64,000 bases of DNA from an uncultured Mucilaginibacter sp. (GTDB lineage Bacteria > Bacteroidota > Bacteroidia > Sphingobacteriales > Sphingobacteriaceae), in contig NZ_CAJYGQ010000011.1 in the NCBI RefSeq assembly GCF_913773635.1, forward strand, positions 239,330 to 303,329, written 5' to 3'. The notes under the pieces are model-generated. The model saw only the letters and a list, made by a program, of their open reading frames with translations. It ran no database searches and was not told the origin of the DNA. How positions within the stretch are numbered: the stretch's first letter is position 1; each line of letters begins with the position of its first letter. This document shows positions 9,399 through 18,193 of this stretch, piece by piece. Made by a program: the position numbers and the translations under genes.

Positions 9399-10466
9399 TT
9401 AAGTTATTTTGAATAAAAATGATGACGACGTCATGTATTTGCCGCCCTGTGATGCGGTAAAGAGATAGGTTGGTTTGCCGTTTTGAAATAATAGCTGCGG
9501 GCGCTCAAATCTCCCATACTTCTTTAGGTAAGATGGTGGTGGAGGTTGAATGATGTTGTAGTGCGATGCGCCATAGTAAGCTATCTTGGGTTGCTGCCAC
9601 TTTTTTCCGTTTTTTGATTCCATGAGCAAACCATTTTCATGATTAAAGATGCCCATATCGCGGGCAAGCATTTTAAACTTTCCTTTATCTAACCAAACAA
9701 ATGCATCTTCTAACTGAGCGTTGCCGGAGAGTTTAGAGAAATCTACAACAGGGTTGCCATCATATTTAACATAAGGTCCTGCCAAGGTTTCTGCAATGGC
9801 CAAACCGTATTTGCGATTGCCTCTTACTGTTAAATCTTTAGCGTTATCATATTCGGCCGTATTCCACGATTTATAAAACAACCAGTATTGTCCGTTGGGA
9901 TGTTTAATAAAGGCTGGGTTGGTAGTGCAATGGTCGTCCCAGGCACCGGTAGGGCCGGCTTCCAACAAAGGAGTATCAGGGCGAATCCAGGGCCCCTCAA
10001 GAGTGGGGGCGGTTGCAAGCCCAATACGCTTGGTGTTGGTTTTGCCGTTAGCATTTCCCATGTAAAACAGATAGTACTTGCCGTCAACAAATTTTATGGA
10101 AGGGTTATGGCAGGTTGTAGCATCCCAAAAGCCGGCACCACGGGGAGCTAGTATCACATCGGTAAATTTAAACTCAGCCTCTGGGTGGTCGGCAACCGCA
10201 TGGCAAACTTCCGAGCCGTTTATCCAGCCGCCCATTTTCTTTTTGTCTACCCAACGTGAAAAATATAGGTGTATGCGGCCGTCTGGTCCCTCTATAGGGC
10301 TGTTGCACCAAACATAGTAACCTTCCATTTCAAGCCTGCGGCCAACGGGTTTAAGTCGACGTGCAAAATCCGATTCATCGCCTCCGGCACCAAAGCAAAA
10401 GCCGGGCGTAAATACTAATGCCGATGATGCCATTCCAATTTGTTCAATAAACTGGCGTCTTTTCAT
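9399..10466 (-). CDS. Five-bladed beta-propeller glycoside hydrolase (GH43/GH117-like)
   Basis: The 355-residue product begins MKRRQFIEQIG followed by a hydrophobic segment, a twin-arginine-like or Sec export signal. The body shows propeller-blade repeats: PDGRIHLYFSRW, GKYYLFYMGN, GQYWLFYKSW and GKFKMLARD, with a WDDHCTTNPAFI segment that would supply acidic active-site residues. This pattern fits glycosidases of the GH43/GH117-like fold, and I cannot assign a substrate. It lies alone and convergent to the TlpA-like gene. No TAnnTTTG box is obvious upstream. Confidence 0.7.
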   Translation of the reverse strand: MKRRQFIEQIGMASSALVFTPGFCFGAGGDESDFARRLKPVGRRLEMEGYYVWCNSPIEGPDGRIHLYFSRWVDKKKMGGWINGSEVCHAVADHPEAEFKFTDVILAPRGAGFWDATTCHNPSIKFVDGKYYLFYMGNANGKTNTKRIGLATAPTLEGPWIRPDTPLLEAGPTGAWDDHCTTNPAFIKHPNGQYWLFYKSWNTAEYDNAKDLTVRGNRKYGLAIAETLAGPYVKYDGNPVVDFSKLSGNAQLEDAFVWLDKGKFKMLARDMGIFNHENGLLMESKNGKKWQQPKIAYYGASHYNIIQPPPPSYLKKYGRFERPQLLFQNGKPTYLFTASQGGKYMTSSSFLFKIT

Positions 10467-10742
10467 AATAGTAAACTGGTTGCGGCAATTTAAAAAACAA
10501 TGTTGTTGTTAGTGCAAGGGTTTGCGTTTTATTAGCGTTGCTGTAAAATAATGGTGCTAAAGTTTTGATTAAAGAGAATGCTTTGCTTTTTGAAAAGTCT
10601 CATTATAACGCCACGTTGGTTGCGTTTTTCTTAATTACAAATATGAAAATGTAAGAGAAGTAGAATAATCCGGTGGATATATAATTTGGTGTAATGATAT
10701 TTATAGCAAATTATTGTACGGTGTATTAAATTTATTTTTATA
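10467..10742. other. Divergent intergenic region, no gene seen
   Basis: This AT-rich stretch separates the minus-strand propeller glycosidase from the trp promoter. I see no open frame with coding character, no clear repeat and no strong hairpin. Confidence 0.6.
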
Positions 10743-10747
10743 AATAA

Positions 10748-10777
10748 TTTGCAGCCTGATATTTCTTTCTATATTTG
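10748..10777 (+). promoter_or_regulatory. trp operon promoter
   Basis: TTTG at 10748-10751 and TATATTTG at 10770-10777 form a near-ideal Bacteroidota -33/-7 pair with an 18-base spacer. The leader-peptide ATG follows only 8 bases later, so the transcript would start almost at the leader peptide. Confidence 0.8.
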
Positions 10778-10785
10778 CCAACGTA

Positions 10786-10854
10786 ATGAATGCAAAATTA
10801 AATAATCTTACCTGGTGGCACCTTAGCAATAAGGCGGCGTGGTTTGTTTATTAA
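10786..10854 (+). CDS. trpL: Tryptophan leader peptide (attenuator peptide)
   Basis: This 22-codon frame begins MNAKLNNLTWWHL and ends AAWFVY before a TAA stop. It has two adjacent Trp codons at 10813-10818 and a third at 10840-10842, three in 22 residues for the rarest amino acid. It lies between the trp promoter and a terminator hairpin just before trpE. Ribosome stalling at the Trp codons would sense charged tRNA-Trp. I assign it from arrangement and composition; I do not know of a described family for it. Confidence 0.85.
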   Translation: MNAKLNNLTWWHLSNKAAWFVY

Positions 10855-10922
10855 TGAGCTAAAGATATTAAGCAATTATAAACCTGATTTGAGACCCGGC
10901 GCTAACCACGACCGGGTTTTTT
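10838..10922 (+). terminator. trp attenuator: intrinsic terminator with competing antiterminator pairing
   Basis: The terminator stem is ACCCGG at 10894-10899 paired with CCGGGT at 10912-10917, followed by a T run to 10922. Its loop contains AACCACG at 10904-10910, the exact complement of CGTGGTT at 10838-10844, which overlaps the third Trp codon of the leader peptide. A ribosome stalled at the tandem Trp codons would leave 10838-10844 free to pair with the loop and block the terminator. A ribosome reaching the stop codon at 10852 would cover it and let the terminator form. The pairing is seen; the mechanism is inferred from known attenuators. Confidence 0.8.
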
Positions 10923-10942
10923 CATTTATATAATTTTAGGTA

Positions 10943-12352
10943 ATGCAAAAATTTAAACTTACTACAACTTATAAAAAGCTACTGGCCGATACTACCACAC
11001 CAGTGAGTGTTTATCTGCGCCTGCGCGATATATTTCCAAATTCGCTATTGCTCGAAAGTTCTGACTATCACAGCCGTGATAACAGTTTGAGCTTTATATG
11101 CTGCGAACCAATTGCCGGTATGGTGTTAAGAAATGGCACGCTCAGCAAGCAGTACCCTGATGGTAGCCAGGAAACCTTTGCAACGGGTGAATTTACTTTG
11201 GTTGACCAAATTGATGCTTTTTTAAAACGCTTTGAGACTGATGAGCTCCCGTTGAAAGTAATATCAAACGGTTTATTTGGCTATTTTACCCATGAGGCCG
11301 TTGAGCATTACGAAACCATACAGTTAAAAAAAGTTGATGATGATGCACGCCGCATTCCTGAAATGCAGTATCATATTTATAAATATATTATTGCAATAGA
11401 TCATTTTAAAAACGAGCTGTATATTTTTCAAAACCTATATGGCAATGAGGGTGATGAAAAGGGTATTGAGAAAATGCAATACCTCCTGAAAAACAAAGAT
11501 TTTCCGGAATACTACTTCCAAAGTAAAGGGCAAGAGCAATCAAACCTCACCAACGAAGGCTTTATAGCTATTGTTGAAAAAATGAAACAGCACATTTACC
11601 GGGGTGATGTTTTTCAGATTGTACCTTCCAGAGCATTTTCGCAGGAGTTTCAGGGCGATGAGTTTAATGTTTACCGCGCTTTGCGTTCTATAAATCCATC
11701 GCCTTATCTGTTCTATTTTGATTACGGCGATTTCAGGATATTTGGCTCATCGCCCGAAGCACAAATAACTATTAAAAACCGTTTGGCCAGTATTTACCCT
11801 ATAGCAGGTACTTTTAAGCGTAGCGGTAACGACGAAAAGGATGCCGAAGCAGCGCGTGCATTGCAAAACGACCCAAAAGAATCGGCAGAGCATGTAATGC
11901 TGGTTGATTTGGCCCGTAATGATTTAAGTCGCCACTGTGAGCAGGTAGAAGTTAAGGCATTTAAACAGGTACAATATTACTCACATTTAATTCACCTGGT
12001 GTCACATGTAAGCGGCAAATTAAGGCCCGATGTATCGTCATTCAAAATTGTGGCCGATACCTTTCCGGCCGGTACATTGAGCGGTGCTCCAAAATTCAGG
12101 GCCATGGAAATTATTGACGAAAATGAGAATATCAAACGCAGCTTTTACAGCGGCGCTATTGGTTACTTAGGCTTTAACGGTGATTTTAATCATGCCATTA
12201 TGATTCGCTCGCTGCTTAGCAAAAATAACACGCTGCACTACCAGGCCGGTGCCGGCATTGTGGCCGATTCGGTACCCGAAAGCGAATTGAACGAAGTAAA
12301 TAACAAAGTTGCAGCCCTGCGCCGCGCCATTGAACTGGCAGGCGAAATTTAA
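10943..12352 (+). CDS. trpE: Anthranilate synthase component I
   Basis: The 469-residue product is of usual length for TrpE. It has the N-terminal LLESSD segment that forms the tryptophan feedback site, and the chorismate-binding fold with the landmarks SSPEAQITIKN, PIAGTFKRSG, ARNDLSRHCE, FPAGTLSGAPK and YSGAIGYLG. It converts chorismate to anthranilate using ammonia from the TrpG subunit. The start ATG is 21 bases after the attenuator T run, and trpG follows 13 bases after the stop. It is probably controlled both by feedback inhibition and by the upstream attenuator. Confidence 0.97.
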   Translation: MQKFKLTTTYKKLLADTTTPVSVYLRLRDIFPNSLLLESSDYHSRDNSLSFICCEPIAGMVLRNGTLSKQYPDGSQETFATGEFTLVDQIDAFLKRFETDELPLKVISNGLFGYFTHEAVEHYETIQLKKVDDDARRIPEMQYHIYKYIIAIDHFKNELYIFQNLYGNEGDEKGIEKMQYLLKNKDFPEYYFQSKGQEQSNLTNEGFIAIVEKMKQHIYRGDVFQIVPSRAFSQEFQGDEFNVYRALRSINPSPYLFYFDYGDFRIFGSSPEAQITIKNRLASIYPIAGTFKRSGNDEKDAEAARALQNDPKESAEHVMLVDLARNDLSRHCEQVEVKAFKQVQYYSHLIHLVSHVSGKLRPDVSSFKIVADTFPAGTLSGAPKFRAMEIIDENENIKRSFYSGAIGYLGFNGDFNHAIMIRSLLSKNNTLHYQAGAGIVADSVPESELNEVNNKVAALRRAIELAGEI

Positions 12353-12365
12353 TAGACCATTACCC

Positions 12366-12998
12366 ATGAACAAAATATTAATAATAGATAATTACGATTC
12401 ATTTACCTACAACCTTGTGCACCTGGTTAATGAACTGGGGCTGGAGTGTGAAGTATGGCGTAATGACCAGTTTAAGCTGGAGGACGTGGATCAATTTGAT
12501 AAAATCATTCTATCTCCCGGTCCGGGCATTCCATCTGAAGCGGGTTTACTGCTTGATGTGATACGCACTTATGCGCCTACCAAAAGTATTTTTGGTGTAT
12601 GTTTGGGTCAGCAGGCCATTGCGGAGGTATTTGGCGGTAGTCTTTATAATCTAAGTCGCCCTATGCACGGAATTTCAACCCCGGTTAAAGTGACTGATGA
12701 TAATGAGCAGTTGTTTATAGGATTACCTGAATATATTAGCGTTGGCAGGTATCACTCGTGGGTAGTATCAAAACAAGATTTGCCGGAGGTGCTGACTATA
12801 ACTGCCGTTGATGAAAAAGATGATTCGATAATGGCTTTGCGTCACAAAACATTGGATGTGCGCGGCGTGCAGTTTCACCCCGAATCGGTATTAACAGAAT
12901 ATGGTAAGGAGATGATGGGAAACTGGTTAAATCAAGCCCCCCAGCCCTCTAAAGGGGGAGCCACTGTAGTAGCGGAGAATCAAAATAACAGAAAATAA
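12366..12998 (+). CDS. trpG: Anthranilate synthase glutamine amidotransferase component
   Basis: This class I glutamine amidotransferase starts MNKILIIDNYDSFTYNLV. It has the nucleophile Cys79 in GVCLGQQAIAE and the catalytic His-Glu pair in FHPESVLTEYG near the C-terminus. It supplies ammonia to TrpE. An upstream in-frame start inside trpE exists, but ATG 12366 gives the normal N-terminus. The final 20 or so residues, after MGNWLNQ, are encoded by the left arm and body of an inverted-repeat element (12936-13036), so the tail looks like an insertion artefact and not family sequence. Confidence 0.95.
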   Translation: MNKILIIDNYDSFTYNLVHLVNELGLECEVWRNDQFKLEDVDQFDKIILSPGPGIPSEAGLLLDVIRTYAPTKSIFGVCLGQQAIAEVFGGSLYNLSRPMHGISTPVKVTDDNEQLFIGLPEYISVGRYHSWVVSKQDLPEVLTITAVDEKDDSIMALRHKTLDVRGVQFHPESVLTEYGKEMMGNWLNQAPQPSKGGATVVAENQNNRK

Positions 12999-13036
12999 TT
13001 ACACACTAATAATACTCCCCTTTAGGGGGTTAAGGC
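12936..13036. repeat. Palindromic repeat element between trpG and trpC
   Basis: The left arm (12936-12960, a GC-rich run with CTAAAGGGGGAG) and the right arm (13015-13036, CTCCCCTTTAGGGGG then TTAAGGC) are imperfect inverted copies about 55 bases apart. Similar C/G-rich palindromes recur in Bacteroidota genomes as small non-autonomous repeats, as I recall. The left arm recodes the end of trpG, and the right arm ends 2 bases before the trpC ATG, so it also supplies the bases upstream of that start. Confidence 0.7.
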
Positions 13037-13038
13037 AT

Positions 13039-13821
13039 ATGACCATCTTAGATCAGATTGTAGCCAAAAAGCATAAAGAAGTAGCAGCATCAAAAATTGT
13101 TACACCATATAGTCACCTCGAAGAACGCGAGATGTTCTTGCGCGAGCCGTTATCATTCCGTGAGTTTTTGCTTGATCCGGCGCGTACGGGTATCATAGCA
13201 GAGTTTAAGCGTAAATCGCCGTCAAAAGGTATCATAAATGATCAGGTAGCTGTGAAGGATGTAACTACGGCTTACGCAGCTGCAGGTGCATCGGCATTAT
13301 CAGTGTTAACCGATAGGCACTTTTTTATGGGTGCTAAAAAGGATTTGCTAGAGGCGCGTAAGTATAATAATATACCTTTACTGCGTAAGGATTTCATGGT
13401 TGACGAATACCAGATTGTGGAAGCCAAAACACTGGGTGCCGATGTTATATTACTAATAGCCGCCATACTTACGCCCGAGCAAGTGAAGCAATTTGCTGTA
13501 TTGGCCAAAAGTATTGGCCTGAGCGTGTTGCTTGAAGTTCATAACTTGCAGGAACTTGAACGCAGCCTGTGCGATAACCTTGATGCTATAGGTGTTAACA
13601 ACCGCAACCTGGCTGATTTTACTGTATCCGTTGAAACATCGTTCCAATTGGCGGAGCATATACCTGATGGGGTAATGAAAATTTCAGAAAGCGCCATCAG
13701 CAATACTCAGGTAATAAAGCAATTGAAAACCGCAGGGTTCAACGGCTTTTTGATAGGAGAAAACTTCATGCGTCAACCTGATCCGGGTGCGGCTATGGCC
13801 GAGTTTGTGAAGGAGCTTTAA
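13039..13821 (+). CDS. trpC: Indole-3-glycerol phosphate synthase
   Basis: The 260-residue product has the TrpC (beta/alpha)8 barrel with the landmarks IIAEFKRKSPSKG, ASALSVLTD, LLRKDFMVDEYQI, VNNRNLADF and SESAI near the C-terminus. It turns carboxyphenylamino-deoxyribulose phosphate into indole-3-glycerol phosphate. It follows trpG by 40 bases occupied by a palindromic repeat. The intervening pathway gene trpD and the later genes trpF, trpB and trpA are not in this window. Confidence 0.96.
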   Translation: MTILDQIVAKKHKEVAASKIVTPYSHLEEREMFLREPLSFREFLLDPARTGIIAEFKRKSPSKGIINDQVAVKDVTTAYAAAGASALSVLTDRHFFMGAKKDLLEARKYNNIPLLRKDFMVDEYQIVEAKTLGADVILLIAAILTPEQVKQFAVLAKSIGLSVLLEVHNLQELERSLCDNLDAIGVNNRNLADFTVSVETSFQLAEHIPDGVMKISESAISNTQVIKQLKTAGFNGFLIGENFMRQPDPGAAMAEFVKEL

Positions 13822-13949
13822 TTTACTCAAATATTTGCTTAGCCAATGTGATTACAACTAAAAACTGCCATAATAGCATTAAATAACTGCTATTAACTTT
13901 AAATTAACTTATTCTACAACTTGGCATTTCAATTGATATATAATATTTA

Positions 13950-15134
13950 ATGAAGCAAAAATTTTATGATACTGCTGTGAAGCAGGAAACTGCTGTACTG
14001 GTTGGCGTAATTACACCCGGCCAAACCGACGTACAGACAAAAGAATATTTAGAAGAACTTGAATTTTTGGTGGATACCGCCGGTGGTAAAACTGTAAATA
14101 CTTTCACCCAGCGTATGCAAAGACCCGATCGTGCAACTTTTGTTGGCTCGGGCAAGCTGGAGGAAATAAAAGCATATGTAACTGAAGAAGAAATAGATTT
14201 AGTGGTTTTTGACGATGAATTGTCGCCGTCGCAACTGCGTAATATAGAGGCTGAATTGAAAGTAAAGATACTTGACCGGAGCAACCTCATCCTTGATATT
14301 TTTGCCGGCCGTGCGCAAACCGCTCAGGCTAAAACGCAGGTTGAACTGGCCCAGTTGCAGTACTTACTACCTCGCCTTACCCGTTTATGGACCCACTTGG
14401 AGCGCCAAAAGGGTGGTATTGGTATGCGTGGCCCGGGTGAGTCGCAAATTGAGACTGACCGTCGTTTGATCTTGAATAAAATATCATTGTTAAAAGAGCG
14501 CTTACGTCAAATAGACAAACAAAACGAAACGCAGCGGAAAAACCGTCATCAACTGGTGCGCACTGCTTTGGTAGGTTATACCAATGTGGGTAAATCGACC
14601 ATCATGAATATGATTTCCAAATCGGAGGTGTTTGCGGAGAATAAGTTGTTTGCCACGCTTGATACTACCGTGCGTAAGGTTGTGGTTGAAAATTTGCCGT
14701 TCCTTTTGTCAGATACGGTTGGATTCATTCGTAAGTTGCCTCACCATTTGGTAGAGTGTTTCAAATCAACGCTTGATGAAGTACGCGAAGCCGATATTTT
14801 GATCCATGTGGTTGATGTTTCGCACCCGAGCTTCGAAGATCAGATAAATACGGTTAACGAAACGCTGAAAGACCTTGGGGCATTGGATAAACCGGTTATT
14901 ACTGTTTTCAATAAAATAGATGCCTATCAGCTAACGCCAATTCACGCAGAAGATCCGGCAGAGCCGCTTACCCTCGAAGACTTTAAGCACAGTTGGATGG
15001 CCAGCCATAACAGTCCGGCCATATTTATATCGGCTCTGAAGAAAGAAAACGTTGAGGAATTCAGAAAGCTGCTGTATGATAAGGTGATTGCCATTCATAC
15101 CGAACGATATCCGTACGATCAGTTATTATACTAA
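13950..15134 (+). CDS. hflX: HflX-family ribosome-associated GTPase
   Basis: The 394-residue product has the HflX N-terminal domain (VGSGKLEEIKAYV, FDDELSPSQLRNIE), the linker GGIGMRGPGESQIETDRR, and a G domain with GYTNVGKST near residue 209, DTVGFIRKLPHHLVE as the G3 region, and NKID as G4. HflX GTPases bind the large ribosomal subunit and split stalled or idle ribosomes under stress. The gene is separated from trpC by 128 bases and followed by a strong terminator, so it is probably a single transcription unit. Confidence 0.96.
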   Translation: MKQKFYDTAVKQETAVLVGVITPGQTDVQTKEYLEELEFLVDTAGGKTVNTFTQRMQRPDRATFVGSGKLEEIKAYVTEEEIDLVVFDDELSPSQLRNIEAELKVKILDRSNLILDIFAGRAQTAQAKTQVELAQLQYLLPRLTRLWTHLERQKGGIGMRGPGESQIETDRRLILNKISLLKERLRQIDKQNETQRKNRHQLVRTALVGYTNVGKSTIMNMISKSEVFAENKLFATLDTTVRKVVVENLPFLLSDTVGFIRKLPHHLVECFKSTLDEVREADILIHVVDVSHPSFEDQINTVNETLKDLGALDKPVITVFNKIDAYQLTPIHAEDPAEPLTLEDFKHSWMASHNSPAIFISALKKENVEEFRKLLYDKVIAIHTERYPYDQLLY

Positions 15135-15146
15135 CTGTTTAAAATT

Positions 15147-15174
15147 AAAAAGCCACCTGTAAGGTGGCTTTTTG
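15147..15174. terminator. Bidirectional terminator between hflX and a glycosyltransferase gene
   Basis: An 8-bp stem (AGCCACCT with AGGTGGCT) closes a 3-base loop and is flanked by an A run on the left and a T run on the right, so it can end both the hflX transcript and the convergent minus-strand gene. Confidence 0.85.
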
Positions 15175-15182
15175 TTTAATTA

Positions 15183-16061
15183 CTACTTTACTATTTTATA
15201 ATTCCTGTATTCACTCACGCGCCAGCCTGTCCAATCCTCAATCTTTTGGAGGGCTTTACGCCTGAACGACATATTCTTCTTTAACTTTTCTGTGTCAACT
15301 TCCAGTTTCCAGTTTTGCGCATCTATGCGTGGTTGCATTACCGCCGGATGTGTGCCTTCGAATGATAGTAAGCGGTCGGCATTTTTAAAATCAAACTCAA
15401 ATGTTTCGGGCAGGTTTTCGGCTATCCAGCTATCGTCATGATAAAACTGGTTAAAGTTGCGCAATTTGCCTTCAAGGCCTTTTGGTGGTTTCACCCAGCC
15501 ATAATGATAAATATAAGCGTCTATTAATTTAACGTTAATCTTACGCCCATCAAGCCTGAAACCCTGTGCATCGCGATAGGCATGTATGCGTTTATCATTA
15601 CGCAAAACGCGTATTTCGCGGCGGTACCAGCGGCGTGAGTGGGCATAATGGCTATACGAACCATAAAAATGCTGGTATTTAAATAGCAATCCCTCTACTC
15701 TGGCATCATTAAGATTGTCCTCCATTTCCTTTTTAATAACTGGAAGATATTTTTCATGAACAACCTCATCACCCTGAATATAAAATGCCCAGTCGGCGTC
15801 AGAAGATATAGCTTTAAAGGCTTTATCAGTCTCGGCAGCAAAAACGGCTCCTCCTTCGCGTATCGCCTCATTCCATACGGTATTAATAATTTTTATTTTA
15901 GGCGAGTTAATGCTGCGCACCAGTTCTTCGGTACCATCATCACAATTGCCCAGCGCAACTACAAATTCATCACAAATAAGCAATATTGAGGTTATAGCCT
16001 CAACAACAGGATAATCATTTTTTACCGCATTGCGGATGAAGGTAAAGCCGGCAACTTTCAT
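15183..16061 (-). CDS. Family 2-type glycosyltransferase
   Basis: I start at ATG 16061 (MKVAGFTFIRNAV), because the frame's first 40 residues lack the nucleotide-sugar fold and overlap the divergent promoter region. The remaining 292 residues open with a Rossmann-like strand, contain FVVALGNCDDGTEE and a WAFYIQGDEVVHE segment (a DxD-like site written QGDE), and later a basic region. The fold fits GT-A transferases that act on surface polysaccharide or protein glycans. It lies in a cluster of six glycosyltransferases on both strands; donor and acceptor are unknown. Confidence 0.75.
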   Translation of the reverse strand: MKVAGFTFIRNAVKNDYPVVEAITSILLICDEFVVALGNCDDGTEELVRSINSPKIKIINTVWNEAIREGGAVFAAETDKAFKAISSDADWAFYIQGDEVVHEKYLPVIKKEMEDNLNDARVEGLLFKYQHFYGSYSHYAHSRRWYRREIRVLRNDKRIHAYRDAQGFRLDGRKINVKLIDAYIYHYGWVKPPKGLEGKLRNFNQFYHDDSWIAENLPETFEFDFKNADRLLSFEGTHPAVMQPRIDAQNWKLEVDTEKLKKNMSFRRKALQKIEDWTGWRVSEYRNYKIVK

Positions 16062-16136
16062 TTGTTTATAAGGTATGGTGTAAAGGTAATAAACAAAGTT
16101 GGCTTGGTTTAGCCGGTAGCTTAGCCGTGGTACTCG

Positions 16137-16144
16137 TATATTTG
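16137..16144 (+). promoter_or_regulatory. Promoter -7 element for the GT90-like gene
   Basis: TATATTTG matches TAnnTTTG exactly and ends 8 bases before the ATG at 16153, which implies a very short 5' leader. Confidence 0.6.
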
Positions 16145-16152
16145 GCCTTGTA

Positions 16153-17103
16153 ATGAATCTGTTTGATCTTAAAGTTGCCATTCAAAAGAATAAAGTGCCA
16201 TACTACATCGGCAATTTTTTGAGGCAGATGTTACCTGCCGGGGCGCTCGCGAAGCGTCTGAAGCAGATAGAAAGATACGACGCTGCTGAAATTTATGATC
16301 GTGTTAACTATTATAATCAGCTTACGCAAAACAGTGTGTTAGGTAGTAGTGCTACCGCGTTAAAAGATTTGCTGAAGCTTAAAAGCCCGAGTGCTTACCG
16401 CTTTGACACCTTCAAATATTCGCGGTACTTTTTGCCAAAACTTAAAGCTAACTTTTTGTTTGGCGATGTAATACACACGCCTGATGTGCCAACTATACAA
16501 AAAAGCCGACCAGTTGCAGCTGATAATTCGAATGCTGTATTACTCAAGCTTGATGAAAAACGGCATTATGTGTTTGTAAAAGATGATAAGCCATTTTTAC
16601 AGAAGAAGAACATGCTTATAGGGCGCTCGGCGATAAATCAAGAACACCGCGTCAAATTTATGCAAATGTATTTCAACCATCCATTGTGTGATTTAGGACA
16701 GGTGAATACCAATAACGAAAAACCTGAATGGGTAAAACCCAAAACTCCTATAAGTACCCATCTTGATTATAAGTTTATTTTGAGTTTGGAAGGCTGGGAT
16801 GTGGCTACAAACCTAAAGTGGATCATGTCTTCGAACTCCATTGCGGTAATGCCCAAGCCAAAATATGAGACCTGGTTTATGGAAGGACGGCTTATTCCAA
16901 ACCATCACTATATCTGTATCAAAGATGATTACTCAGACCTTGAAGAACGGTTAAACTACTACATAGACCATGAGCAGGAAGCGCTCAACATCATCGGCAA
17001 TGCCAATGCGTGGGTACAACAATTTCAAGATAAACACAAGGAAGACCTGATTGCCTTACTGGTACTGCAAAAGTATTTTGAATGTACGGGGCAGCCGGTT
17101 TAA
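16153..17103 (+). CDS. Glycosyltransferase family 90 (CAP10/LpsA-like)
   Basis: The 316-residue product has the C-terminal pattern of the CAP10/lipopolysaccharide-modifying family: YKFILSLEGWDVATNLKWIM, then SSNSIAVMPKPKYETWFMEG and a terminal segment HYICIKDDYSDLEERLNYY. Family members transfer xylose or glucose to surface glycans. Its 3' end overlaps the convergent GT4 gene by 4 bases. The family call rests on this C-terminal half; the N-terminal half is less distinctive. Confidence 0.8.
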   Translation: MNLFDLKVAIQKNKVPYYIGNFLRQMLPAGALAKRLKQIERYDAAEIYDRVNYYNQLTQNSVLGSSATALKDLLKLKSPSAYRFDTFKYSRYFLPKLKANFLFGDVIHTPDVPTIQKSRPVAADNSNAVLLKLDEKRHYVFVKDDKPFLQKKNMLIGRSAINQEHRVKFMQMYFNHPLCDLGQVNTNNEKPEWVKPKTPISTHLDYKFILSLEGWDVATNLKWIMSSNSIAVMPKPKYETWFMEGRLIPNHHYICIKDDYSDLEERLNYYIDHEQEALNIIGNANAWVQQFQDKHKEDLIALLVLQKYFECTGQPV

Positions 17104-18188
17104 AGTACCGATTGGTAAACCCTGATGGTATTTTGCACGCAAGCTTCCATGGTAAAATGGCCCAGGCGTTCGGAACCTTTTTGCTTTAGCTCTTGTTGTA
17201 ATGATGTATTGTCCAGTACCTTTTTAACGGCTTGCCTTATATCCTCAGGCTCATGTGGATTAAAATAAACGGCCGCATCGGCAGCCACTTCGGGCAGGCA
17301 ACTGCTATTGCTGCAAATTGTGGGACATTGGTTGGCAAAGGCTTCCAGCAGCGGCAGGCCAAAGCCTTCATGCAACGACGGGAAAGCAAAGCATAAAGCC
17401 TGTGTATAAAGCTGTTGCAATACCTCATCAGTTACATCCATTTGATGGCACTGGCTGGTAACATTCAGCTCTTTAAAGATTTGCAATTCATTCTTTGTAA
17501 ATGCCTTACCTCCGGCGCAAATAAGGTCCAATGATTTATCCTGTTTTAACAATGGTCCTATACCGGCAATAAACCTAGCGAAGTTTTTATAATGCCAGCG
17601 CTCACCCACATATAGAATATATCTGTTTGGAAGATTACGGTTTCGTTCGGCTTTAGTGCTCAAGCCGCAGTAGCCGTGATGCACAACCTGTATTTTACCA
17701 GCCATTTGCGGATATACCTTTATAATATCCTGCCTTGTGAACTCTGATATGGCTATAATGGCGTCGGCTTTTTCCATCACCGCTTTTTTGCGCAGAGCAA
17801 CCTGTGGGGCGTTGCTGATATATTGCGGGTAAAGCTCGTGCACCATGTCATGTATGGTAATTACGCACGGCTTTTTAAGGTATTTTATAAAATAAGGATC
17901 ATCAAACGTTGGATGGAATACATCAAAATTTCCCCGCTTAACATTCCAGCGTGAGTAGCGGCGGTTCCAGGCGTAGTACTTTTTATGTTTACCGGCAAAT
18001 AGCTTTCTACCTATATTGTTATTAAATAAAAAGGGCTCGTGTTTAATGTATTCGTTTTCTGAATAAAGTGCAGTGATATTACTATGATGGCCACCATTGT
18101 TAAGGCCACTATGCAAGTTGGCAAAGTAGCGTGATATACCGCCATACTTTTGTATCGAAAACATTTGATGATCAATTAATATCTTCAT
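17100..18188 (-). CDS. GT4 family glycosyltransferase
   Basis: The 362-residue product has a GT-B fold: N-terminal MKILIDHQMFSIQKYGGISRYF with the glycine-rich acceptor loop, VITIHDMVHELYP, then ILYVGERWHYKNFARFI at the second Rossmann domain, and FPSLHEGFGLPLLEAFANQC, the retaining-enzyme EX7E signature. It would act in the cytoplasm on polysaccharide precursors. It lies 5 bases downstream of a GT2 gene on the same strand, so the two form an operon. Confidence 0.92.
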   Translation of the reverse strand: MKILIDHQMFSIQKYGGISRYFANLHSGLNNGGHHSNITALYSENEYIKHEPFLFNNNIGRKLFAGKHKKYYAWNRRYSRWNVKRGNFDVFHPTFDDPYFIKYLKKPCVITIHDMVHELYPQYISNAPQVALRKKAVMEKADAIIAISEFTRQDIIKVYPQMAGKIQVVHHGYCGLSTKAERNRNLPNRYILYVGERWHYKNFARFIAGIGPLLKQDKSLDLICAGGKAFTKNELQIFKELNVTSQCHQMDVTDEVLQQLYTQALCFAFPSLHEGFGLPLLEAFANQCPTICSNSSCLPEVAADAAVYFNPHEPEDIRQAVKKVLDNTSLQQELKQKGSERLGHFTMEACVQNTIRVYQSVL

Positions 18189-18193
18189 GCTGG

